Below, piece after piece: positions 18,721 to 25,750 of a stretch of 64,000 bases of DNA. This DNA comes from Streptomyces althioticus. Lineage in GTDB: Bacteria; Actinomycetota; Actinomycetes; Streptomycetales; Streptomycetaceae. Made by a program: the position numbers and the translations under genes. Positions within the stretch are counted from its first letter, which is position 1; every line of letters starts with the position of its first letter. Below the pieces are notes generated by a model. That model ran no database searches and had not been told where the DNA came from. It saw nothing but the letters and a program-made list of their open reading frames with translations. The stretch lies in NCBI GenBank assembly GCA_014649355.1, contig BMSW01000005.1, positions 124,001 to 188,000 on the forward strand, written 5' to 3'.

Positions 18721-21300
18721 GTGCCTGGCACAAACCTGACCCGCGAAGAGGCGCAGCAGCGGGCGAAGCTGCTGACCGTTGACTCGTACGAGATCGATCT
18801 CGATCTCTCCGGCGCGCAGGAGGGGGGCACGTACCGGTCCGTGACCACGGTGCGCTTCGACGTCGCCGAGGACGGCGCGGAGTCCTTCATCGACCTGGTG
18901 GCCCCGTCCGTCCACGAGATCACCCTGAACGGTGACGCGCTGGACCCCGCCGAGTCCTTCGCCGACTCCCGCATCGCCCTGCCCGGCCTGCTCAAGGGCC
19001 GCAACGTGCTGCGGGTGAGCGCCGACTGCGCGTACACCAACACGGGTGAGGGCCTGCACCGCTTCGTCGACCCGGTGGACGACCAGGCGTACCTGTACAC
19101 GCAGTTCGAGGTGCCGGACGCCCGCCGGGTGTTCGCGAGCTTCGAGCAGCCGGACCTCAAGGCGACGTTCCAGTTCACGGTGAAGGCGCCGGAGGGCTGG
19201 ACGGTCATCTCCAACTCGCCCACGCCGGAGCCCAAGGACAACGTGTGGGTCTTCGCGCCCACCCCGCGTCTGTCGACGTACGTCACGGCGCTGATCGCCG
19301 GCCCGTACCACTCGGTGCACAGCGTGTACGAGAAGGACGGCCGGTCGGTGCCGCTCGGCATCTACTGCCGGCCCTCGCTCGCCGAGTACCTCGACGCGGA
19401 CGCCATCTTCGAGGTGACCCGGCAGGGCTTCGACTGGTTCCAGGAGAAGTTCGACTACGCCTACCCGTTCGAGAAGTACGACCAGCTGTTCGTGCCCGAG
19501 TTCAACGCGGGCGCGATGGAGAACGCGGGCGCGGTCACCATCCGCGACCAGTACGTCTTCCGCTCGAAGGTGACGGACGCGGCGTACGAGGTGCGCGCGG
19601 CCACAATCCTGCACGAGCTGGCGCACATGTGGTTCGGCGACCTGGTCACCATGGAGTGGTGGAACGACCTGTGGCTGAACGAGTCGTTCGCCACCTTCGC
19701 GGAGGCCGCCTGCCAGGCCGACGCGCCCGGCTCCAAGTGGCCGCACTCGTGGACGACGTTCGCGAACCAGATGAAGACCTGGGCCTACCGCCAGGACCAG
19801 CTGCCGTCCACGCACCCGATCATGGCGGACATCCGTGACCTGGACGACGTCCTCGTCAACTTCGACGGCATCACGTACGCCAAGGGCGCCTCGGTGCTGA
19901 AGCAGCTCGTCGCCTACGTCGGCGAGGACGAGTTCTTCCGCGGCGTGCAGGCGTACTTCAAGCGCCACGCGTACGGCAACACGCGCCTGTCCGACCTGCT
20001 GGGCGCCCTGGAGGAGACCTCCGGCCGCGATCTGAAGACCTGGTCGAAGAAGTGGCTGGAGACGGCCGGCATCAACGTCCTGCGTCCCGAGATCGAGACG
20101 GACGACGCCGGCGTCATCACCTCCTTCGCCGTCCGCCAGGAGGCCCCGGCGCTCCCCGCCGGCGCGAAGGGCGAGCCGACCCTGCGCCCGCACCGCATCG
20201 CGATCGGCCTGTACGACCTGGACGAGGCGACCGGCAAGCTGGTCCGCGGGGACAGGATCGAGCTGGACGTCGACGGCGAGCTGACCGCCGTGCCGCAGCT
20301 CGCGGGCAAGCCCCGCCCGGCGGTGATCCTGCTCAACGACGACGACCTGTCGTACGCCAAGGTCCGCCTGGACGAGCAGTCCCTCGCCGTCGTCACCGGG
20401 CACCTGGGCGACTTCGAGTCGTCGCTGCCGCGGGCGCTGTGCTGGGCCTCCGCCTGGGACATGACCCGCGACGCGGAGCTGCCCGTGCGGGACTACCTGT
20501 CGCTGGTGCTGTCGGGCGTCGGCAAGGAGTCCGACATCGGTGTCGTGCAGTCGCTGCACCGGCAGGTGAAGCTGGCCCTCGACCTGTACGCCGACCCGGC
20601 CGCCCGCGATGCGCTGCTGACCCGCTGGACCGACGCCACGCTGGCCCACCTGCGGTCCGCCGAGCCGGGCAGCGACCACCAGCTGGCGTGGGCGCGCGCG
20701 TTCGCGGCGACCGCCCGCACCCCGGAGCAGCTGGACCTGCTGGAGGCGCTGCTCGCCGGCACGCAGTCCGTGGAGGGCCTGGCCGTCGACACCGAGCTGC
20801 GCTGGACGTTCGTGCAGCGGCTGGCGGCGGTGGGCCGGTTCGACGAGGCGGAGATCGCCGCCGAGTACGAGCGGGACAGGACGGCCGCGGGCGAGCGGCA
20901 CGCGGCCACCGCGCGGGCGGCCCGTCCGACGGAGGAGGCCAAGGCGGAGGCATGGGCCTCGGTCGTCGAGTCCGACAAGCTGCCGAACGCGGTCCAGGAG
21001 GCCGTCATCGCCGGCTTCGTGCAGACCGACCAGCGCGAGCTGCTGGCTCCGTACACGGACAAGTACTTCGAGGCGCTGGCCGACGTGTGGGCGTCCCGCT
21101 CGCACGAGATGGCCCAGCAGATCGCGGTCGGCCTCTACCCGGGCATCCAGGTCACCGGCGAGACCCTCGACAGGACGGACGCCTGGCTGGCCTCCGCCGA
21201 GCCCAACGCGGCCCTGCGCCGCCTGGTCTCGGAGTCCCGCGCGGGCGTGGAACGCGCCCTGCGCGCCCAGGCGGCGGACGCGGCGGCGACGTCGGCGTAA
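18721..21300 (+). CDS. pepN: Aminopeptidase N, M1 family zinc metallopeptidase (copy 2)
   Basis: Second cytosolic M1 aminopeptidase, 859 residues, with GAMEN at 264-268 and zinc site H298-E299-x-x-H302 plus E321 (HELAH then WLNESF). The C-terminal ERAP1-like helical domain is complete. The GTG start at 18721 is set by GAGGAG 8 nt upstream and by alignment with copy 1; the same frame is open upstream to 18565 but carries no better site. This copy is closer to the canonical PepN (WWNDLWLNESFA) than copy 1 (WWDDLWLKESFA). Confidence 0.96.
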   Translation: MPGTNLTREEAQQRAKLLTVDSYEIDLDLSGAQEGGTYRSVTTVRFDVAEDGAESFIDLVAPSVHEITLNGDALDPAESFADSRIALPGLLKGRNVLRVSADCAYTNTGEGLHRFVDPVDDQAYLYTQFEVPDARRVFASFEQPDLKATFQFTVKAPEGWTVISNSPTPEPKDNVWVFAPTPRLSTYVTALIAGPYHSVHSVYEKDGRSVPLGIYCRPSLAEYLDADAIFEVTRQGFDWFQEKFDYAYPFEKYDQLFVPEFNAGAMENAGAVTIRDQYVFRSKVTDAAYEVRAATILHELAHMWFGDLVTMEWWNDLWLNESFATFAEAACQADAPGSKWPHSWTTFANQMKTWAYRQDQLPSTHPIMADIRDLDDVLVNFDGITYAKGASVLKQLVAYVGEDEFFRGVQAYFKRHAYGNTRLSDLLGALEETSGRDLKTWSKKWLETAGINVLRPEIETDDAGVITSFAVRQEAPALPAGAKGEPTLRPHRIAIGLYDLDEATGKLVRGDRIELDVDGELTAVPQLAGKPRPAVILLNDDDLSYAKVRLDEQSLAVVTGHLGDFESSLPRALCWASAWDMTRDAELPVRDYLSLVLSGVGKESDIGVVQSLHRQVKLALDLYADPAARDALLTRWTDATLAHLRSAEPGSDHQLAWARAFAATARTPEQLDLLEALLAGTQSVEGLAVDTELRWTFVQRLAAVGRFDEAEIAAEYERDRTAAGERHAATARAARPTEEAKAEAWASVVESDKLPNAVQEAVIAGFVQTDQRELLAPYTDKYFEALADVWASRSHEMAQQIAVGLYPGIQVTGETLDRTDAWLASAEPNAALRRLVSESRAGVERALRAQAADAAATSA

Positions 21301-21317
21301 CGCCGTCCCGACGCCGA

Positions 21318-21353
21318 GAAGGGGCGCCCGGCTTCCCGGCCGGGCGCCCCTTC
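21318..21353. terminator. Terminator between pepN copy 2 and the convergent TetR gene
   Basis: A perfect 15-bp stem (21318-21332 with 21339-21353) and 6-nt loop; ends two bases before the TetR gene stop, so it can serve both strands. Confidence 0.72.
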
Positions 21354-21354
21354 G

Positions 21355-21960
21355 TCATGTCGAGGGCCCAGACGGCACGCCCGCCCCGGCGGCCTCCCAG
21401 GCCGCCTCCACCATCCGGAAGATCTCGTCCACCGCGGTCTCCGGGTCGTCCGCCTCCCGGGCCAGCGCGAAGGCGTCCACGACGAACCGGGCGACGGCCC
21501 GGCACGCGGTGGCGCCGCCCGGCGCGCCCGGTTCCGCGGCGAGGGCGGCCGCCAGGGTCTCCGCGTGCCGCAGCCGCATGGAGCTCTCGTACTCCCGCAG
21601 CGCGGGCGAGGCGTCGATCATCCGCCACACGGGGGCGGCCTCGTCGGCCAGGCAGTGGCGCACCAGCGCGAGCGTCTCCTCGCGCAGGGCGGGCACGAGC
21701 GGCGCGCCGGGAGCGCGGTCGGTCACCGCGCGGGCGAGACGCCGCTCGAAGTCCGCGTCCCGCTCGAACACCAGGGCCTCCTTGGAGGCGAAGTGGGAGA
21801 AGACGGTGGTGACGGCCACGTCGGCCTCGGCGGCCACGTCCCGGATGCCCACCGCGTCGTACCCGCGCTCCAGGAAGAGCCGCAGGGCGGTGTCGGCGAT
21901 CTTCTGACGTGTGGCGGCCTTCTTGCGCTCTCGACGTCCGGACGGCGGCTGCTCGGGCAT
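21355..21960 (-). CDS. TetR family transcriptional regulator
   Basis: One-component repressor of 201 residues. The N-terminal DNA-binding domain runs from about 10 to 60: KKAATRQKIADTALRLFLERGY, then VGIRDVAAEADVAVTTVFSHFASKE is the helix-turn-helix. The C-terminal domain is helical and ligand-binding, of unknown specificity. It is divergent from an oxidoreductase gene, and a perfect inverted repeat lies in the 71-nt gap, so it probably represses itself and that gene. Confidence 0.93.
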   Translation of the reverse strand: MPEQPPSGRRERKKAATRQKIADTALRLFLERGYDAVGIRDVAAEADVAVTTVFSHFASKEALVFERDADFERRLARAVTDRAPGAPLVPALREETLALVRHCLADEAAPVWRMIDASPALREYESSMRLRHAETLAAALAAEPGAPGGATACRAVARFVVDAFALAREADDPETAVDEIFRMVEAAWEAAGAGVPSGPST

Positions 21961-22003
21961 GCCCCGAACGCTAGCAGATACGAAACCCTAACGACTTCAA
22001 TGA

Positions 22004-22016
22004 ACTAACGGTTAGT
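22004..22016. promoter_or_regulatory. Candidate TetR operator
   Basis: Perfect inverted repeat ACTAAC-G-GTTAGT in the gap between the divergent TetR and oxidoreductase genes. It ends 15 nt before the oxidoreductase ATG, where a -10 element or start site would lie, so binding should block transcription. The gap is unusually AT-rich for this genome. Confidence 0.65.
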
Positions 22017-22031
22017 GCTACGGTCGGCGGC

Positions 22032-22925
22032 ATGAAGAAAGTGAGCTACGCCGAGTTCGGCGGCCCCGACGTCCTTCACCTCGTCGACGCGGACGAGCCC
22101 CACGCGGGCCCGGGAGAGATACGCATCGCCGTGCGCGCGGCCGGGGTGAACCCCGTCGACTGGAGGATCCGGGAGGGCCAGATGCGTCCGGCCCTCCCGG
22201 CGTCACTGCCCGCGGGCGTCGGGCTGGACGCGGCGGGGGTGGTGGACGAGGTCGGCGAGGGTGTCACGGATGTGGCGGTCGGTGACCGGGTCTTCGGCGA
22301 AGGGTCCGACACCTACGCGGAGTTCGCGGTGCTGCACGCCTGGGCCCGGACACCCGAAGGCCTCTCCTTCGAGGAGGCGGCCGGCTATCCGTCCGTCATG
22401 GAGACGGCCCTGCGCATCCTGGGCGAGTGCGGTGTCCGCCCCGGACAGACGCTGCTGGTCAGCGGCGCGTCGGGCGGGGTCGGCTCGGCGGTGCTGCAGA
22501 TCGCCCGGGACCGCGGCATCACGGTGGTCGGCACGGCCGGGGCGGCCAACCTGGAGTACCTGCGCAGCCTGGGCGCGCACGCCACGACGTACGTCGAGGG
22601 CTGGCCGGAGCGGGTGCGGGCGTTGACCTCGGTCGACGCGGCCCTCGACCTGGCCGGCGCGGGCGTCCTGCGCGAGCTCGTGGAGCTGACCGGGGACCCG
22701 GCCACGGTGGTCTCCATCGCGGACCGCGCCGCCCCCGAGCTGGGCGTCCGCTTCTCGAACGTCGCGGGCAGCGTTCCGGACGCCCTGAAGGAGACGGTCC
22801 GCCTCCTCGAACAGGGCGCGCTCCACATCCCGGTGGAGAAGGCCTACTCCCTCGCGGAGGCGGCCGCCGCCCACGCCGACAGCCGGGCGGGGCACACGAG
22901 GGGGCGGCGGGTGATCGTGATCTGA
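22032..22925 (+). CDS. NADP-dependent quinone oxidoreductase-like (zinc-free MDR) protein
   Basis: Soluble medium-chain reductase of 297 residues. The GroES-like N-terminus (VRAAGVNPVDWRIREGQM) is followed by a Rossmann domain with LLVSGASGGVGSAVLQIARDRGI as nucleotide site. The catalytic-zinc cysteines of alcohol dehydrogenases are absent, which puts it with quinone oxidoreductases such as QorA. The ATG lies 15 nt after the candidate TetR operator with no clear ribosome site. It likely detoxifies a compound sensed by the TetR protein. Confidence 0.9.
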   Translation: MKKVSYAEFGGPDVLHLVDADEPHAGPGEIRIAVRAAGVNPVDWRIREGQMRPALPASLPAGVGLDAAGVVDEVGEGVTDVAVGDRVFGEGSDTYAEFAVLHAWARTPEGLSFEEAAGYPSVMETALRILGECGVRPGQTLLVSGASGGVGSAVLQIARDRGITVVGTAGAANLEYLRSLGAHATTYVEGWPERVRALTSVDAALDLAGAGVLRELVELTGDPATVVSIADRAAPELGVRFSNVAGSVPDALKETVRLLEQGALHIPVEKAYSLAEAAAAHADSRAGHTRGRRVIVI

Positions 22926-23150
22926 CCGCACGCGGCGCGGTGGGCCGGGCGGCGCTGCACCGGCCCGCCCGGCCGCTTCAGGGCGTTCACGAACGCGGCG
23001 AACGCCGGGGCGGGCACGGTGAGGGTGCCGTGGGACGGCGCCGTGGAGTCGCGTACGGCTGTGCACGCAGGGCCGGCCGCCACTTCCCCGCAGGCGTTGC
23101 CTTCCGCCCCCGGAGCAGGACGACCGCCCCGCAGCGCTGCGCGTACGTCG
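22926..23150 (-). pseudogene. Decayed DUF397 domain remnant
   Basis: On the minus strand, the translation contains EGNACGEVAAGPACTAVRDS and then LTVPAPAFAAFVNAL. This is the core of DUF397, the small partner protein of Streptomyces XRE regulators (consensus G-GACVEVA, VRDSK, F-FV). The usual W-KSSYSG N-terminus and start codon are missing, and no stop follows the domain until inside the neighbouring oxidoreductase gene. No XRE gene lies nearby. It looks like the leftover of a lost regulator pair. Confidence 0.5.
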
Positions 23151-23427
23151 GTCGCGGACGGGTGTGCTGCGGATCGGGGCCTGGGACGCCGCCCTCTCGC
23201 CTCCCGAGCCCCTCGCCTCCCGAGCCGCCCCGGCCCTCCACGCCGGACCCCGGCCGCGAGGACGGAAGAGGGCCGGCCCTGGTGCGAGCCTGCGCCGACG
23301 TGTGGGGCTGGCAGCCGCTCACCAGGGAGGGCAATCGGGGCAAGGCCGTCCGGCGCGAGCTGGGTTCGGGCCAGGGAGGTGTCGGCGCGATCTGATACAG
23401 ACGTCCTGTCGCCTGCCAGGAGGAACC
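22926..23427. other. 502-nt gap with no intact gene
   Basis: Contains the DUF397 remnant on the minus strand and an 8-bp GC hairpin at 22943-22974 that could end the oxidoreductase transcript. Nothing recognisable lies between about 23160 and 23410, which is low-complexity C/G-rich sequence. A CAGGAGG ribosome site at 23417-23423 belongs to the next gene. Confidence 0.5.
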
Positions 23428-23814
23428 GTGTCGCACCAGCCCCTCACCCCCGAGGACCAGCTCACCGCCGCCAAGGCGGGGTTGGACCTCCCCCGCATCG
23501 TCGCCATCTGCGGATCCACCCGATTCATGGCCGAGATGGCCGAGGCCGACCTGCGGGAGACCGCGGCCGGGCGGATCGTCGTCAAGCCGGGGTGCGACAT
23601 GAAGTCGCCGCACGGACTGTGGGCGGACCCCGGCGAGGCCGAGGCGCTGAAGGTCCGGCTCGACGCGCTGCACCGGGCGAAGATCCGGCTCGCCGACGAG
23701 GTGCTCGTGGTCGGCGACTACGTCGGGGACAGCACGCGTGCCGAGATCGCCTACGCCCGCTCCCTGGGCAGGCCCGTGCGGTTCACGCACCCCGAGGTCG
23801 ACCCCGAGGGCTGA
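23428..23814 (+). CDS. Small nucleoside 2-deoxyribosyltransferase-like protein
   Basis: Cytoplasmic protein of 128 residues starting at GTG 23428, five bases after a CAGGAGG site. The N-terminal IVAICGSTRFMAEM and the C-terminal DEVLVVGDYVGDSTRAEIAYARSLGRPV match the Rossmann-like fold of nucleoside deoxyribosyltransferase-like and DUF4406-like proteins, where these segments form the nucleotide site. Members in Streptomyces are uncharacterised. Its 3' end overlaps the convergent transporter gene by 64 nt. Confidence 0.78.
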   Translation: MSHQPLTPEDQLTAAKAGLDLPRIVAICGSTRFMAEMAEADLRETAAGRIVVKPGCDMKSPHGLWADPGEAEALKVRLDALHRAKIRLADEVLVVGDYVGDSTRAEIAYARSLGRPVRFTHPEVDPEG

Positions 23815-24704
23815 CTCCCGGCCCGGAGCCGCGCCGTCGGCTCGGTGCGCCGAGGCAGCTGGCCCGCCACCGTCGCCCCGAAGGCCAGAGCCATGCCGAG
23901 GAGTTGGAGAGCCGTCAGACTCTCCCCCAGGACCGCCCAGCCGAGCACCGCCGCCGTCAGGGGCGACAGCGGGCCGAGGAGGGTGGCCTGGGTCGCGGTG
24001 AGGCGGCCGATGCCCCGGAACCACAGGCAGTACGCGATCGCCGTGTTGACCAGGGCCAGGTAGGCGTACCCTCCGGCCGCGCCGGCGTCCAGGGTGGGCG
24101 GGGCGCCCTCCAGCAGGAAGGCGAGCGGGGCGATCGTCAGGCCGCCCGCGGTCAGTTGCCAGCCGGTGAGGGCGAGAGGGCCGACGCCCAAGGGTCGGCC
24201 CCACTTCTGCGTCAGCACCGTGCCCGCGGACATCGACGCCGTGGCGGTGAACGCCGCCGTCACACCCAGCGTGTCCAGCGCCCCCGCCGCCTTCAGCACC
24301 ACCATGCTCACGCCGAACGCGGCGACCGCGCCGGCCAGGACGTCACGGAGCGCGGGCCGCCGCCCCAGCAGCAGCGCCGACAGCCCCAGCACCAGCAGCG
24401 GGCCCGCCGAGCCGACGACCGCCGCCAGCCCGCCCGGCAGCCGGTACGCGGAGAGGAACAGCAGCGGGAAGAAGGCGCCGATGTTCAGCGCGCCGAGCAC
24501 CGCCGCCTTCCACCACCAGGCGCCGCGCGGCAGCACCCGGGCGACCGCGAGCAGCAGCAGCCCGGCGGGCAGGGCGCGGACCAGGGCCGTGAACAGGGGG
24601 CGCTCCGGCGGCAGGAACTCGGTGGTGACGACGTAGGTGGTGCCCCAGGAGACGGGGGCGAGGGCGGTGAGCGCGGCGACGGCGGCGCGTTGGTGCGCGG
24701 TCAT
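23751..24704 (-). CDS. EamA/DMT family drug/metabolite exporter
   Basis: Membrane protein of 317 residues with about ten helices in two EamA repeats. The segment APVSWGTTYVVTTEFLPPERP is a hallmark of the first repeat and LGPLSPLTAAVLGWAVLGE of the second. It would export a metabolite or drug. It is divergent from a MarR regulator across a 105-nt gap holding a strong inverted repeat. The last 20 or so residues are read from DNA that also encodes the end of the convergent deoxyribosyltransferase-like gene. Confidence 0.9.
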   Translation of the reverse strand: MTAHQRAAVAALTALAPVSWGTTYVVTTEFLPPERPLFTALVRALPAGLLLLAVARVLPRGAWWWKAAVLGALNIGAFFPLLFLSAYRLPGGLAAVVGSAGPLLVLGLSALLLGRRPALRDVLAGAVAAFGVSMVVLKAAGALDTLGVTAAFTATASMSAGTVLTQKWGRPLGVGPLALTGWQLTAGGLTIAPLAFLLEGAPPTLDAGAAGGYAYLALVNTAIAYCLWFRGIGRLTATQATLLGPLSPLTAAVLGWAVLGESLTALQLLGMALAFGATVAGQLPRRTEPTARLRAGSQPSGSTSGCVNRTGLPRERA

Positions 24705-24732
24705 GGGGCACCCCTTCCGACGGGTTGGCGAC

Positions 24733-24779
24733 AAGTAGCTTAGCTCTGAGCTACTTATCCGCAAGCTACTTTCTTGCGG
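24733..24779. promoter_or_regulatory. Candidate MarR operator region
   Basis: Inverted repeat AAGTAGCT-8nt-AGCTACTT at 24733-24756, with a third AAGCTACTT half-site at 24763-24771. That third site sits in the loop of a second inverted repeat, CCGCAAG/CTTGCGG (24759-24779). All lie between the exporter and MarR starts and should overlap both promoters. Confidence 0.65.
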
Positions 24780-24809
24780 GCAACCCCCGCCGCGCGGATA
24801 CTCCCGGCT

Positions 24810-25322
24810 ATGAGTGCACGCCCCGAGCCGCGCCACGCGGACCCCGTCGACGCGATCATCGAGCAGTGGGCCCGGGTACGGCCCGACCTGGACACCGCCG
24901 GGATGGAGGTCTTCGGCCGCGTCTACCGCATCGCGCGCGCCATGGGCGACCGGCACGAGCAGGTGTACGCGCCGTTCGGGATCTCCCGGGGCGAGTTCGA
25001 CGTCCTCGCCACCCTGCGCCGCGCCGGGGAGCCGTACACCCTCTCGCCCCGGCAGCTCTCGGCCACGCTGATGCTCACCACCGGCGGGATGACGGGCCGT
25101 CTGGACAAGCTGGAGCGCGCGGGCCTGCTGCGCCGCTCCCCCGACCCGCACGACCGGCGCGGGCTCCAGGTGACGCTGACCGAGGAGGGGCTGCGGCTGA
25201 TCGACGAGGCGGTGACCGTGGGCGCCGCCGAGCAGTCGCGGGCGCTGGCCGCGCTGGGCCCGGAGCGGTCGGCGCTCCTCTCGGACCTGCTGCGGGACCT
25301 GCTGCTCGCCACCGAGCGATAG
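24810..25322 (+). CDS. MarR family transcriptional regulator
   Basis: Regulator of 170 residues with the winged helix at about 55-125 (SRGEFDVLATLRRAGEPYTL, then SATLMLTTGGMTGRLDKLERAGLLRR, and the wing DPHDRRGLQVTLTEEG). It is divergent from a DMT exporter and likely represses it until a substrate binds. The ATG at 24810 lacks a strong ribosome site; a TTG at 24774 would put the start inside the operator region and is less likely. Confidence 0.93.
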   Translation: MSARPEPRHADPVDAIIEQWARVRPDLDTAGMEVFGRVYRIARAMGDRHEQVYAPFGISRGEFDVLATLRRAGEPYTLSPRQLSATLMLTTGGMTGRLDKLERAGLLRRSPDPHDRRGLQVTLTEEGLRLIDEAVTVGAAEQSRALAALGPERSALLSDLLRDLLLATER

Positions 25323-25335
25323 ACCTCCACATACG

Positions 25336-25370
25336 CCGAAGGGCGCCGGCGAGGTGCCGGCGCCCTTCGG
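25336..25370. terminator. Bidirectional terminator downstream of marR
   Basis: A perfect 15-bp stem (25336-25350 with 25356-25370) and 5-nt loop between the convergent MarR and small membrane protein genes. Confidence 0.75.
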
Positions 25371-25407
25371 GAAAGCGCGTGCGGACCGCTCGGGCGAGCG
25401 GGCCGGG

Positions 25408-25683
25408 TCAGGCCTTGGCGTCCGCCTTGGTCCGGACGTTGGAGCTCGTCGGGTCCTTCTTCTGGTGGGACTTGTCGAGTGCCATCACCAGACCGGCGAT
25501 GACCGCGAAGAGCCCGATCGGGAGCAGGACGTAGAGACCCAGCGTCTCGATGACGCTCAGGCCCGTGCCGGGGTCGTCGCCGTCGTCGCGGGTCAGGGCG
25601 AGCGCGGGGGACGACATGAGCAGCATCATCAGCGTCGTACCGGCTGCCAGGGCGCCGGCGCGCAGGGCGTTCTTCTTGTCCAC
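25408..25683 (-). CDS. Small membrane protein
   Basis: Protein of 91 residues with two hydrophobic segments: an N-terminal signal-like stretch (GTTLMMLLMSSPALA) and a second helix at about 45-67 (YVLLPIGLFAVIAGLVMAL), then a charged tail KSHQKKDPTSSN. It is thus either a two-span protein or an exported single-span protein after cleavage. GTG 25683 is preferred; an in-frame TTG lies 9 nt upstream. It lies 67 nt after malQ on the same strand. Function unknown. Confidence 0.75.
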   Translation of the reverse strand: MDKKNALRAGALAAGTTLMMLLMSSPALALTRDDGDDPGTGLSVIETLGLYVLLPIGLFAVIAGLVMALDKSHQKKDPTSSNVRTKADAKA

Positions 25684-25750
25684 GGTCCCCAAAGTATCGA
25701 ACGCGGTCGGGGGCCGCGCGCCCGGGGTGCCGTACGGGCGCGCGGGCGGG

